A DNA stretch of 64,000 nucleotides from Mucilaginibacter sp. (GCF_025359345.1 NZ_JANYGQ010000034.1:1-64000); one strand, 5' to 3'. Shown: positions 1 to 8,740, counted from the stretch's first letter. Notes: generated by a model from the sequence alone, not told the origin. Numbers and translations: made by a program.

Positions 1-1206
1 CTTAAGTACTATCCCGGCATAATGCAAACCCAGGTGGGCGGACCTGACTACAAGAACTTCACTGCAACAGTGGCCAATACCTTTACGTCAATTACTGCAA
101 CCCCTACAACGCAGGATCCGACAGCTACAGTTACAATAAATGGAACGACAGTAGCCTCGGGCGCCACCTCCACCCCCATAGCGCTGAACGTTGGCCTTAA
201 CACCATTACTACGGTTGTAACGGCCCAGGATGGAACAACAAAAACCTATAAGTTAACCATAAGACGTCAATCGTCGGCATTGCTAACCGGCCTTAGCTAC
301 AGCCCGCCAATTGTACAAACTACAGTAGCAGGCCCTAACTACAGGGATTACACTGCAACCGTACCTAACAAAAACAGTTACATTATAGTAACCCCAACGG
401 CGGCAGACCCCGGAGCGACCATTAAAGTTAACGGCACCATAGTACCGTCAGGTACAGCATCGGCACAAGTGCCATTGTTAGCCGGCCAAAACACTATCAA
501 TACAGTGGTAACCGCTGCCGATGGCTTAAGCTCAAAAACATATAGCCTGGTGGTAACAAGACAGCAATCGAGTTTATTAACCACACTAAAATACTACCCT
601 GCATTGATGCAAACATTAGTATCCGGAAGCAACTACGCTGATTACACGGCTACTGTAGCAAACGATTATACCTATGTTAAGGTAACGCCAACCTCACAGG
701 GCGCCGGTGCAGCCATTAAGGTTAACGGAACCACCGTAGCGTCAGGCTCAACATCCGGCCCTATATCGCTTGATGTCGGCTCAAATCTGATTACTACCGT
801 GGTGACCGCAAGCGATGGCTCATCAACCACTACCTACACATTAACCATAACCAGGCAAGATGTGCCTCCGGTTGCTGTTGTTATGCAATATCAGCCCCAG
901 GAATCGCCGATCACTAACACCGCAATTGTTGTTCACCAGAACGTATCGCCAAATGGCGACGGGAACAGTGACGCATTGGTTATTGAAGGTATCGCTGCGC
1001 ATCCCGATAACAAGATACAGATCATGAGCCGAAGCGGAGCTTTGGTATACGAGGCTAAAGGTTATGACAATGCAACAAAATCGTTTGATGGACACTCCAG
1101 CACCAACGGTAAATTACAACAGCCCGGTACTTATTTCTACTCTTTGGAGTATAAAGACGGAAATGAAACTAAACACAAAACCGGCTTTATTGTACTTAAG
1201 TACTAG
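1..1206 (+). CDS. Cadherin-like repeat surface protein with T9SS-type C-terminal domain (5' partial)
   Basis: The frame is open at base 1, so the N-terminus lies upstream. The 401 visible residues contain three tandem beta-sandwich repeats of about 97 residues (starting near visible residues 1, 97 and 193). Each opens with a YxPxxxQT strand, has a VNGTxVxSG turn and closes with TVVTAxDG..TYxLxxxRQ, as in the cadherin-like beta-sandwich family. From about residue 309 a final domain opens with NVSPNGDGNSD and ends GFIVLKY; this matches the CHU_C / gliding-motility C-terminal sorting domain used by type 9 secretion. Inference: a secreted, surface-attached adhesin or structural protein. Ligand unknown. 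The three repeats are similar at DNA level, so copy number could vary between strains. A strong terminator follows. Confidence 0.85.
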   Translation, partial: LKYYPGIMQTQVGGPDYKNFTATVANTFTSITATPTTQDPTATVTINGTTVASGATSTPIALNVGLNTITTVVTAQDGTTKTYKLTIRRQSSALLTGLSYSPPIVQTTVAGPNYRDYTATVPNKNSYIIVTPTAADPGATIKVNGTIVPSGTASAQVPLLAGQNTINTVVTAADGLSSKTYSLVVTRQQSSLLTTLKYYPALMQTLVSGSNYADYTATVANDYTYVKVTPTSQGAGAAIKVNGTTVASGSTSGPISLDVGSNLITTVVTASDGSSTTTYTLTITRQDVPPVAVVMQYQPQESPITNTAIVVHQNVSPNGDGNSDALVIEGIAAHPDNKIQIMSRSGALVYEAKGYDNATKSFDGHSSTNGKLQQPGTYFYSLEYKDGNETKHKTGFIVLKY

Positions 1207-1232
1207 CAAAGTCTGAAAGATGAATTTGAATA

Positions 1233-1275
1233 GAAGCCTTGCCCAGTTTAAAAACTGGGCAAGGCTTCTTTATTC
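1233..1275 (+). terminator. Rho-independent terminator after the surface protein
   Basis: A perfect 17-bp stem (1233-1249 with 1252-1268, GAAGCCTTGCCC... pairing with ...GGGCAAGGCTTC) and a 2-nt loop is followed by TTTATTC. It starts 27 nt after the stop codon. Confidence 0.85.
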
Positions 1276-1442
1276 TTAGTCGTTAACGGTAATGAACTTG
1301 CGCCCTGTGACGTTTTTGGCAAATAGCCCGGTGCATCGTAGATCATCGAAGTTTAATCAGCGGCCATTAGGAAAACCCAATCGCTCCCTTCTTCTACATC
1401 CAACCACCATAGCATTGGAAGTACCCCGTGCAATAGGGTAAT

Positions 1443-1498
1443 AAAAAAGAGATCGCAGACCAGGGGAAACAATCCTGCTCAATCTTTGATCTCTTTAA
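1443..1498 (-). terminator. Probable terminator of pdxA (minus strand)
   Basis: Reading the minus strand, AAAGAGATC (1496-1488) pairs with GATCTCTTT (1454-1446) around an inner GCAGGATTG/CCTGG.TCTGC pairing and runs into a T-tract. It starts about 23 nt past the pdxA stop. The rest of 1276-1442 holds no gene that I can recognise. Confidence 0.6.
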
Positions 1499-1518
1499 AT
1501 CCTGGCTAATCTATAATA

Positions 1519-2580
1519 TTAATCCCTATCCCTGCTCAACTTAGAGAACACCAGCGGATTTTCCTGAAGCTCTAGGGTCTCGCGGCGATGTTTAACAATG
1601 TGCATTGCCGTAAACATTGCTTCGCGGAAAGAAATTTCTGACGCCTGGTTTTTACCGGCGATGTCATAAGCTGTACCATGGTCGGGCGAAGTGCGTACAA
1701 AGTTCAATCCGGCCGTAAAGTTAACGCCCGATTCAAACGCGATTTGTTTAAATGGTATAAGGCCCTGGTCGTGGTACATGGCCAGCACAGCATCAAACTG
1801 CAAATAAGTTCCGTTTGCAAAAAAACCATCGGCAGCGTACGGACCGAAGGCCAATATATTATTGTTACGGGCTTCTTCTATTGCCGGGGTAATCACATTT
1901 TGTTCTTCGGTACCAATAAGGCCATTATCGCTTGCGTGGGGGTTTAGGCCCAAAACGGCAATCCTGGGCTTGCGTATCCAAAAATCGTTACGCAGGCTGG
2001 CATCCATTAGCTTAAGTTTCGAAAGTATTTTGGCAATAGTAATACTTTCAGCAACTTTTGCCAGGGGAATATGGCCTGTTACTACGCCAACGCGAAGGGT
2101 ATCGCTCACCAAAAACATTAGCGACTCAGCGGCCCCGTCCTTTTCCTGCAAATATTCGGTATGGCCGGGAAAATTAAATTGTTCACTTTGTATGGTATCC
2201 TTGTTTATAGGGGCGGTAACCAACGCATCGATATGGCCGTGAATTAAGTCGCTGGTGGCCCGTTCTAACGACAAGAAGCCGTATTTGCCAACTTCGCTAT
2301 TGGTAACGCCTGGCTCAATCTTAACATCTTCTTCCCAGCAGTTAATCATATGTGGCTTTTTGTGATCGCGCCTGGCGTCCTGTGCCTGGTTAATCACAAA
2401 AAAGTTAAGATCTTCCACCTGTGTGGTACGACGGTAAAACGATGCTACCTTGGTATGCCCATATACTATGGGAATGCAATAATCATAGATACGGCTGTCG
2501 GCCAATGCTTTGATAATAATTTCGAGACCTATCCCGTTTACGTCGCCTATGCTGATCCCAATTTTTATTTTTTCGCTCAT
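1519..2580 (-). CDS. pdxA: 4-hydroxythreonine-4-phosphate dehydrogenase
   Basis: PdxA oxidises 4-phosphohydroxy-L-threonine to 2-amino-3-oxo-4-phosphooxybutanoate in the DXP-dependent pathway of vitamin B6 synthesis; cytosolic, NAD-dependent and metal-dependent. The 353 residues are of family length. Visible are the N-terminal GDVNGIGLE motif (residue 12 on), GHTEYL, and the metal-site histidines in TGHIPLAKV, LNPHASD and AMYHDQGLIPFK, followed by the terminal TSPDHGTAYDIAGK motif. The gene is divergent from rsmA across about 200 bp, an arrangement often seen in Bacteroidota. The ATG start leads directly into the family N-terminus MSEKIKIGISIGD. Confidence 0.95.
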   Translation of the reverse strand: MSEKIKIGISIGDVNGIGLEIIIKALADSRIYDYCIPIVYGHTKVASFYRRTTQVEDLNFFVINQAQDARRDHKKPHMINCWEEDVKIEPGVTNSEVGKYGFLSLERATSDLIHGHIDALVTAPINKDTIQSEQFNFPGHTEYLQEKDGAAESLMFLVSDTLRVGVVTGHIPLAKVAESITIAKILSKLKLMDASLRNDFWIRKPRIAVLGLNPHASDNGLIGTEEQNVITPAIEEARNNNILAFGPYAADGFFANGTYLQFDAVLAMYHDQGLIPFKQIAFESGVNFTAGLNFVRTSPDHGTAYDIAGKNQASEISFREAMFTAMHIVKHRRETLELQENPLVFSKLSRDRD

Positions 2581-2783
2581 ATTATTTTATGGTTACACCG
2601 ATTTAGGTATGACCTCACCAATAAAGGTGATTTCGTTGACTTTTACGGTGAATAATGTACCTGGTTTATTTGAAGGCTTTGGGCTTTTTGCTCTGTGCTT
2701 TCGGCTTTAACCACCACAAATAAAAAGATTTTAACCTATTAAAGCACAAATATGCCTTAATTTGCTCAAATATTTGATTAATA

Positions 2784-3563
2784 ATGACATTGGTAAGAGC
2801 AAAAAAGCATTTAGGTCAGCATTTTCTTACTGATAAAAATATAGCTGCTAAAATAGTTGACAGCCTTCGCCCCGAAAATGGTTACCGCCAGGTACTTGAG
2901 GTGGGCCCCGGGATGGGCATATTATCCGATTTTTTGCTGCAGAAACCTGAACTGGAGGTTTCGTTAATTGATATTGATACCGAATCATATGAGTATCTTC
3001 AAAAAAAATATCCTGTTTTAGGCAAACGGCTAATCAACGCCGATTTTTTGGAGATGGATTTTGCCGCGTACTTTAACGGACCACTCGGTATTATTGGCAA
3101 CTTCCCTTACAACATATCGTCGCAAATACTTTTTAAGGTGCTTGATAACCGGCAGCAGGTTGTTGAAGTGGTAGGTATGTTTCAAAAAGAAGTTGCAGAG
3201 CGCTGCAACGCCAAACCTGGCAGTAAGGAATATGGCATCCTGAGCGTGTTTTTGCAGGCCTACTACAAAGTGGAATATTTGTTTACCGTAAAAGCCGGGG
3301 TATTTAACCCACCCCCAAAAGTATTGTCGGCAGTTATCCGGTTGACCCGTAATAAGACCGAACAGTTAGGGTGCGACGAGAAATTGTTTTGGCAGGTAGT
3401 AAAGGCCGGATTTAACCAGCGCCGTAAAACCTTGCGCAATGCGTTGTCATCGCTAATCAATAAAGAGAAAATGACCGCTGAGCCAATGCTCGATTTACGG
3501 GCGGAGCGATTGAGTGTAAATGATTTTGTAAAGCTAACTAACCAGATAACCGCAAACAGGTAA
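2784..3563 (+). CDS. rsmA: 16S rRNA adenine(1518/1519) dimethyltransferase
   Basis: RsmA (KsgA) uses SAM to dimethylate the two adjacent adenines of helix 45 during late 30S maturation. The 259 residues begin with the family hallmark KKHLGQHFLTD. The SAM-binding motif LEVGPGMG is near residue 40. The catalytic NLPY-type motif appears as NFPYNIS near residue 110. The C-terminal helical domain contains FNQRRKTLRNAL. No Shine-Dalgarno is seen; AATATTTG lies 7 nt before the ATG and may be the promoter -7 element, implying a very short leader. Confidence 0.95.
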   Translation: MTLVRAKKHLGQHFLTDKNIAAKIVDSLRPENGYRQVLEVGPGMGILSDFLLQKPELEVSLIDIDTESYEYLQKKYPVLGKRLINADFLEMDFAAYFNGPLGIIGNFPYNISSQILFKVLDNRQQVVEVVGMFQKEVAERCNAKPGSKEYGILSVFLQAYYKVEYLFTVKAGVFNPPPKVLSAVIRLTRNKTEQLGCDEKLFWQVVKAGFNQRRKTLRNALSSLINKEKMTAEPMLDLRAERLSVNDFVKLTNQITANR

Positions 3564-3567
3564 ACAA

Positions 3568-4149
3568 TTATTCTATAATGATCACAACCGGCTCACCATG
3601 TAACTTTTTTACCGAATGCGCCATCCGTTTTATAAACAAATAGTTTGCAGTGCCGCCAATTACCGCACCAACAATTGGCACCAGTCTTTCGGCAGTGCGG
3701 GTGCCTAATATCATCAGCAACTTTTCGGCAATGCCTTCCATCATTGTTTTGGTAAGGGTAACACCAGCCTCAACCTTTAACGATGTAGCTATGAATTGCA
3801 TAAATTCATCGAACCCTACCTAGTAGTTGCCCCTAACATTATACATAATTGCCATGGTAACACGAAATTGCTGGGTTATCAGGTTAACAAAGTCAAGCGG
3901 AACGCCAACAACCATGGTTAACATGCCACCGGTGCCCGAAATAACGCCTGAACCAGCGGCCATGTAAGCGCATTGTTCAATAAACTTGTCAAGACCCATT
4001 TTATCAACCCCTGCTTTTATGTTAAGCTGGTTGATGCGGTCGAATATTTGTTTGAAGCCTTTCTCTGAAAGCCTGCCGGCTTGTATTTTCATGTCGGCCC
4101 CTAATTTTTTAAATCTCATTGGTTTTATTTCGCGGGGATTTACCCGCAC
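3568..4149 (-). pseudogene. EcsC-family protein interrupted by an in-frame TAG
   Basis: Two collinear open segments in one frame (4149-3823 and 3819-3568) are separated only by a TAG codon at 3822-3820. Joined, they read as one EcsC-like protein: an N-terminal helical part (KIQAGRLSEKGFKQIFDRIN), a Gly-rich hydrophobic segment (MAAGSGVISGTGGMLTMVVG, VPLDFVNL), then after the stop VGFDEFMQFIATSLKVEAG and a second hydrophobic segment VGAVIGGTANYLFIKRMA. The stop falls between NVRGNY and VGFDEF, where one coding residue is expected (Gln is the simplest guess, CAG to TAG). There is no frameshift and both halves look intact. The best start is probably ATG at 4119. The gene is either recently inactivated, a base error, or read through. 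EcsC-family function is poorly defined (membrane-associated). Confidence 0.75.
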
Positions 4150-4281
4150 AGTATCAACAGGCGATAAGCGTGCCAGTTTTAAAAAAGGCGCAAAATGTCA
4201 TATTTTATTAATAAATGGTTGCGTCAGTGTTAATTACCTGGCATTTTCTAATTTTACACCCTTAAATAATTCAAAACGCTC

Positions 4282-5217
4282 TTGAAAAATAATATCCTTA
4301 TTGTTGACGATATCCACCCGGTATTTATTGAAATGGCCGAAGCAAAAGGCTATGAATGCGATTATCAACCTAAAATTACTGCGGCTGAAGCCCTGGAAAT
4401 AATTGGCGGCTACGCCGGACTGGTAATACGTTCTAAGTTTAGAGTAGATAGAAAAGTGATCGACATCGCCAAAAACCTGTGCTTTGTTTGCCGTGCAGGT
4501 GCAGGCATGGATAATATTGACGAGCCATATGCTGCAGAAAAAAACATAAAATTAATAAATGCTCCGGAAGGGAACATGGATGCCGTTGGCGAACATGCCG
4601 TGGGCTTGTTATTAGCCCTTATGAACAACTTTAACGTAGCAGACGAACAAGTACGTGCCGGTAGCTGGCTGCGCGAAGCTAACCGGGGCTACGAGTTAAA
4701 AGGACGGACCGTAGGCATAATTGGTTATGGCTTTATGGGCAGAAGCTTTGCGAAGAAGCTATCGGGTTTTGAAGTAAATGTTATTGCTTACGATAAATAT
4801 AAAACCGGTTTTAGCGATAAATACGCCCGCGAAGTAAGCATGGAAGAAATTGTGAAGCATAGCGACGTGCTCAGCTTGCATGTTCCGCTAACCGCGGAAA
4901 CAGCAGGATTGGTGAACGAAGAATATTTGTTCCATTTTAAAAAGCCTATTTTCTTTATCAACACCTCGCGTGGCAAAACCGCGCAGATAAGGCCGGTCCT
5001 GAATGCCATAAAACAGGGTAAAATTTTAGGCGCTGGTCTTGATGTGTTGGAGGTAGAAAAGTTCCCGGCGCTTGCCGAACAGGAATGGTTTGATGAGCTG
5101 AAGCAAAGCGGTAAAGTGATACTTACCCCCCACGTTGCCGGCTGGACGTTTGAATCGTACCGTAAAATCAGCGAGGTGATGGGCGGGAAGCTGCAAGTCT
5201 ATAGTCCAAAGCCATAA
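4282..5217 (+). CDS. D-2-hydroxyacid dehydrogenase (phosphoglycerate-dehydrogenase-like)
   Basis: NAD-dependent oxidoreductase of the D-isomer-specific 2-hydroxyacid dehydrogenase family, 311 residues. Visible are the Rossmann motif GIIGYGFMGRSFAKKL (near residue 146), the catalytic Arg in NTSRGKTAQ (near 237) and the catalytic His in LTPHVAGWT. There is no regulatory ACT domain, so it is shorter than classical SerA. The substrate cannot be assigned; 3-phosphoglycerate or another 2-oxoacid is possible. The start is TTG at 4282, directly at the beginning of the conserved region, with no in-frame ATG nearby. The last codons (LQVYSPKP) are formed by a heptad repeat array shared with the convergent panC end. 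Confidence 0.85.
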   Translation: MKNNILIVDDIHPVFIEMAEAKGYECDYQPKITAAEALEIIGGYAGLVIRSKFRVDRKVIDIAKNLCFVCRAGAGMDNIDEPYAAEKNIKLINAPEGNMDAVGEHAVGLLLALMNNFNVADEQVRAGSWLREANRGYELKGRTVGIIGYGFMGRSFAKKLSGFEVNVIAYDKYKTGFSDKYAREVSMEEIVKHSDVLSLHVPLTAETAGLVNEEYLFHFKKPIFFINTSRGKTAQIRPVLNAIKQGKILGAGLDVLEVEKFPALAEQEWFDELKQSGKVILTPHVAGWTFESYRKISEVMGGKLQVYSPKP

Positions 5218-5264
5218 GTCGTTAGTCTTTTTGACTTCAGACTATAGACTTAAGACTCAGGACT
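5196..5264. repeat. Phased heptad array AGTC.../...GACT overlapping two gene ends
   Basis: AGTC occurs at 5196, 5203, 5217 and 5224 (with AGCC at 5210), then GACT at 5233, 5240, 5247, 5254 and 5261: exact 7-bp phase in both arms. The arms are mutually inverted and could form a hairpin. The array covers the 3' end of the dehydrogenase, the 39-bp spacer and the 3' end of panC, so it could act as a bidirectional terminator. Confidence 0.85.
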
Positions 5265-6096
5265 TCAACATCACGTTATCTATCAACCTCGTCTTTCCAA
5301 CCTTTGCGGCTACAAGGGCGACAATCTTTTCAGAATCCGGGGTTGCTGTATGCAGCGTATCGCCATCGGCAATTTCAAAATAATCCAGTTCAACACCCCG
5401 TTCAGCGTTTATCAAGTGGGCTGCTTCCTGTTTCAAAGCAGGAATGCCATGACTGTCAAATTTATCTTTAATAAAGTTTAGGGTTTTTGACAATACTAAT
5501 GCATGAAGCCTGTCATCTGCAGAAAGATGTATATTCCTCGAGCTCATTGCTAAGCCGTCAGTCTCGCGTTTTATAGGACACATTACCATCTTAACCGGCA
5601 TGTTCAGCATATCAACCATTTTGCTGATGATCAAAAACTGCTGGTAGTCTTTTTGCCCGAAGTAAGCCGCATCCGGTTTAACAATATTAAAAAGCTTGTA
5701 TACTACTTGAGTGACGCCCTGGTAATGCCCCGGGCGAAACTCGCCTTCAAGTAAATGCTCGGTTTCGCCTATGTTTAAATGCCATTGTTCATTGTCATCA
5801 TACATCTCATTTACCCCGGGGTTAAACAAAATATCGCAGTTACCTTGCTCCAAAAGCTTGATATCGGCTTCAATAGTGCGTGGGTATTTCTCCAGGTCTT
5901 TAGGGTCGTTAAATTGGCTGGGATTTACAAAAACACTGCAGATAATTACGTCGTTATGCTTTTGCGCCAGCTCAATTAACGATAGGTGCCCCTGATGCAG
6001 CGCCCCCATTGTGGCCACAAAACCAACGGTTTTGCCCGATGCCTTTATTTGTGATAAATACTGGCCTACAGCCGCTTTGGTAGTAAATATTTTCAA
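5257..6096 (-). CDS. panC: Pantothenate synthetase (pantoate--beta-alanine ligase)
   Basis: PanC joins D-pantoate and beta-alanine with ATP to give pantothenate, the precursor of coenzyme A; cytosolic. The 279 residues are standard length. Visible are the nucleotidyl-transferase HIGH-type motif in VATMGALHQGHLSLI (residues 27-41), the FVNPSQF segment, YFGQKDYQQ, and the KMSKS-equivalent SSRN region. panB and panD are not nearby. It is divergent from the glycogen-synthase-like gene across 158 bp. Its C-terminal codons (MLKS) are written in the shared heptad array. Confidence 0.96.
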   Translation of the reverse strand: MKIFTTKAAVGQYLSQIKASGKTVGFVATMGALHQGHLSLIELAQKHNDVIICSVFVNPSQFNDPKDLEKYPRTIEADIKLLEQGNCDILFNPGVNEMYDDNEQWHLNIGETEHLLEGEFRPGHYQGVTQVVYKLFNIVKPDAAYFGQKDYQQFLIISKMVDMLNMPVKMVMCPIKRETDGLAMSSRNIHLSADDRLHALVLSKTLNFIKDKFDSHGIPALKQEAAHLINAERGVELDYFEIADGDTLHTATPDSEKIVALVAAKVGKTRLIDNVMLKS

Positions 6097-6170
6097 TACA
6101 ACAGAATTTAAAAAACGCGGTAAAGTTGTGCAATTGATTAATATTTACCAAAAGTTACTTGCATAATTGG

Positions 6171-6201
6171 TTGCCAGTTCATATAATAATGCTTATATTT
6201 G
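6171..6201 (+). promoter_or_regulatory. Bacteroidota-type promoter of the glycogen-synthase-like/DUF4270 pair
   Basis: TTG at 6171-6173, a 20-nt spacer, then TATATTTG at 6194-6201, matching the Bacteroidota sigma consensus (-33 TTTG, -7 TAnnTTTG). It lies 53 nt before the ATG at 6255. Confidence 0.6.
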
Positions 6202-6254
6202 CAGACTCAAATTTTTGACTGACTTCTTTAATAAATTTAATAACTGATATAGTG

Positions 6255-7079
6255 ATGGGTAAATCTAAGCTTCTGTTTATAACTCACGAAATGTCTCCCT
6301 TTCTTGAAATCTCAAAAATTGCTGAAATTACACGCCAGCTTCCGCAGGCTATGCAGGAAAAAGGTTACGAAATTCGTATCCTTATGCCGCGTTTCGGGAA
6401 TATTAATGAGCGCAGGAACAGGTTACACGAGGTGATTCGCTTATCCGGTATGAACATTATCATTAACGATAATGACAATCCGTTGATCATTAAAGTTGCG
6501 TCTATCCCTGCTGCACGCATGCAGGTTTATTTCCTGGATAATGAAGAGTACTTTCAGCGTAAACATGTATTTGCCGATAAAGACGGTAAATTTTATGCTG
6601 ACAACGATGAGCGCATGATATTTTTCTGCAAGGGCGCTTTAGAAACTGTTAAAAAACTAGGCTGGGCGCCGGATGTTATCCATTGCCATGGCTGGATGAG
6701 CGCTTTAGTTCCTGCTTATTTAAAAACTACTTACAAAGACGACCCGACGTTTAAAAACTCAAAAGTTGTTTACTCTATTTACAAAAACGACTTTGCCGGG
6801 GAACTGGATGCTGATTTTTCGCAAAAAGCCGTTATGGGTGATATGAGCGAAAAACATACCGAAGTTTACAAACCGGGAAACAATTCGGCATTATATGCCG
6901 GGGCAATACAATACAGTGACGGGATTGTGCTGGGTGATGAGAATATCGATGAAGATGTGTTAAATAATGTTAAAAACAGCAATAAATCGGTTTTAGAATT
7001 CGAATCGACCGCAGATTTCGAAAATTATTACAATTTTTACGACGAAATTGCCAACGAGGAACTGGCACATGTTGTATAA
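6255..7079 (+). CDS. Glycogen/starch-synthase-like protein, N-terminal domain only
   Basis: The 274 residues resemble only the N-terminal Rossmann domain of GT5 glycogen synthases: LLFITHEMSPFLEISKIAEI at the start, AARMQVYFLDNEEYF, then DERMIFFCKGALE and APDVIHCHGWMSALVPAYLK. The C-terminal GT-B domain is absent, and the usual ADP-glucose-binding KxGGL motif near the start is replaced by SKIAEI. A classical synthase activity is therefore doubtful; a regulatory or other sugar-nucleotide role is possible. ATG at 6255 is preferred over the GTG three bases upstream. The DUF4270 gene follows 15 nt downstream, suggesting an operon. The pairing with panC and DUF4270 is familiar from other Bacteroidota genomes. 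Confidence 0.8.
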   Translation: MGKSKLLFITHEMSPFLEISKIAEITRQLPQAMQEKGYEIRILMPRFGNINERRNRLHEVIRLSGMNIIINDNDNPLIIKVASIPAARMQVYFLDNEEYFQRKHVFADKDGKFYADNDERMIFFCKGALETVKKLGWAPDVIHCHGWMSALVPAYLKTTYKDDPTFKNSKVVYSIYKNDFAGELDADFSQKAVMGDMSEKHTEVYKPGNNSALYAGAIQYSDGIVLGDENIDEDVLNNVKNSNKSVLEFESTADFENYYNFYDEIANEELAHVV

Positions 7080-7094
7080 GCTTTGAGATCATAT

Positions 7095-8489
7095 ATGAAA
7101 TTTTTCCGCTTAGACTTATTGACGTTGTTGATAAGTCTTTTTATTTTGAATAGTTGTAAAAACCAGGATACTATTGGCTTGGGTGTTAATTCACAAACCC
7201 AGGTTAATGGCACTATGATTGATACTTCAACAATAGTTGTTAACACAGTTAAGGAAGATTCGGTTGTAACATCGGGGCTTACCAAGTTACCCCTTGGTTA
7301 TTTTCAGGATCCAATTTTCGGCACAACAGAATCAAACCTGGCCGCCAGCCTTAGCCTGCCAGGAGCCACAGCATACGCTCTTCCGTCAGGCACAATATCT
7401 ATCGACTCAACAAGATTGGTACTGCGCTATTCTGACGGTTTTTATGGCGACTCGGTTGCTTCAAGCTATAAGCTGAATCTTTACCAGTTACAAGAGGCAT
7501 ACAGCTCGAACACCGGATATTACGGCAACAAAGTATGGAAAGTTAACCCGGCGCTGCTAGGTTCAATTACATTTAAGGCCCGCCCGCACGACTCAATTAA
7601 GATTAACAACATTATAAAAGGGAAACCCGACTCGCTGATAAAAGTACCATCGCAAATCAGGGTTCCTATTGATAATAATTTCATAATCACCAATTTTTTT
7701 AATGCCAGCAGTGCAACGCTTGCTTCAAACAGTGTTTTCCAAAATGCTGTTAAAGGCTTATATTTAACCCTCGATAAAACTTTATCAACAGGTGCAGGCG
7801 GTACGCTTATGTTATCAAACACCGACTCGGTTAACGTTTATTGCAAAATATCAAATAACGGCGTTATTGATACGACAACCATAAAGTTGCCGATAAGCCA
7901 GTTTGCTGCATCAATTACACATACTTATTCAACAACTATTAATGCCGAGCTTGCCAACACAACTACCTCCGGCAATGTATTTTACCTGCAGGGACTTGCC
8001 GGCTTGCGTACTAAAATTAGCTTTCCTAATTTATTGGCCAACTTACGAAACGACCTGTTGAAAAACGGTGAAGATATTGTGTTAAACCGCGCCGAATTGG
8101 TTATTAGCCCGGCACCGGGATCTTATACCCAGTACCGGCCGCTGCCAAAAATCTCCATGTACAGATTGGATATTGCACACCAGCGTATTTTACTGCAGGA
8201 CGCTACACCAAGCGATTCCCGTTCACAGGGCGTAGGCAGTTTTGGCGGTTACTACAGCTCTAAAACAAACCAGTATCATTTTATTATCACAGCATATTTA
8301 CAAGACCTGTTACTGAAAAAAACGTCCGACTATGGCACTTTTATAGCCCCGGTTGATACACTTAATAAAAGCAGTGTTGATTATACGGCTACCCCTTCAA
8401 TTGCTGCAAGGAGTGTTGCCGTTGGTTCAGACAAAACATCGCCTTACAAAATAAAGCTTAACATTATCTACACTAAGATAAAGAGATAA
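7095..8489 (+). CDS. DUF4270-family lipoprotein
   Basis: 464 residues with a lipoprotein signal: KFFRLDLLTLLISLFILNSC, with the acylated Cys followed by KNQDTIGLG. The start of the mature part, (C)xxxDxIGLG, and the regular beta-rich body with repeated D(S/T)xxxNVY and LPLGYFQDPIFGTTES segments fit DUF4270 proteins, which are Bacteroidota lipoproteins of unknown function. It is predicted to be in the outer membrane, facing the periplasm or surface. ATG at 7095 places the signal peptide correctly; an upstream in-frame TTG at 7083 is less likely. Transcribed with the gene before it and closed by a strong palindromic terminator. Confidence 0.85.
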   Translation: MKFFRLDLLTLLISLFILNSCKNQDTIGLGVNSQTQVNGTMIDTSTIVVNTVKEDSVVTSGLTKLPLGYFQDPIFGTTESNLAASLSLPGATAYALPSGTISIDSTRLVLRYSDGFYGDSVASSYKLNLYQLQEAYSSNTGYYGNKVWKVNPALLGSITFKARPHDSIKINNIIKGKPDSLIKVPSQIRVPIDNNFIITNFFNASSATLASNSVFQNAVKGLYLTLDKTLSTGAGGTLMLSNTDSVNVYCKISNNGVIDTTTIKLPISQFAASITHTYSTTINAELANTTTSGNVFYLQGLAGLRTKISFPNLLANLRNDLLKNGEDIVLNRAELVISPAPGSYTQYRPLPKISMYRLDIAHQRILLQDATPSDSRSQGVGSFGGYYSSKTNQYHFIITAYLQDLLLKKTSDYGTFIAPVDTLNKSSVDYTATPSIAARSVAVGSDKTSPYKIKLNIIYTKIKR

Positions 8490-8525
8490 GCGCTTATAGC
8501 TATGTACTGGCGATAAATTAAGCAT

Positions 8526-8571
8526 AAGAAAAAAGGGAGATAAACAAGCTTGTTTATCTCCCTTTTTTCTT
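8526..8571. terminator. 46-bp perfect palindrome, bidirectional terminator
   Basis: 8526-8548 is the exact reverse complement of 8549-8571 (23-bp arms, centre AAGCTT). The A-tract on one side and the T-tract on the other make it a terminator in either direction. It sits 36 nt after the DUF4270 stop. The remaining spacer up to glmS shows no further gene. Confidence 0.9.
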
Positions 8572-8740
8572 CAAATGCCTTAAAACATTTTTCCGAGCCG
8601 GATCTTCATTTCGCGATATTCGGGAAGTGGCGGCACTTTTTAAAATAATTTAATATTAACCATATCCGGTATAATCCAACAAATAATCATCAATGTTGTT
8701 ATTTTTGCGCGGAAAACATTATTAAAAGAACTATCTATTT

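Noticed and set aside
1..1206. CTTAAGTAC at both window start and gene end suggested a terminal repeat
   Set aside because: It is the codons for LKY, which occur at the start of a repeat and at the C-terminus; the window edge is arbitrary.
1276..1442. Possible decayed gene on the minus strand (reads LNFDDLRCTGLFAKNV in one frame)
   Set aside because: Short, interrupted, and matches no family I can name.
8580..8642. Minus-strand fragment reading VPPLPEYREMKIRLGKMF before a stop
   Set aside because: Looks coding-like and could be the tail of a lost gene, but it is only 18 codons, preceded by a stop, and not recognisable.
8700..8707. TATTTTTG as promoter of glmS
   Set aside because: The -7 element fits but no -33 box is at the right distance; mentioned only in the glmS entry.
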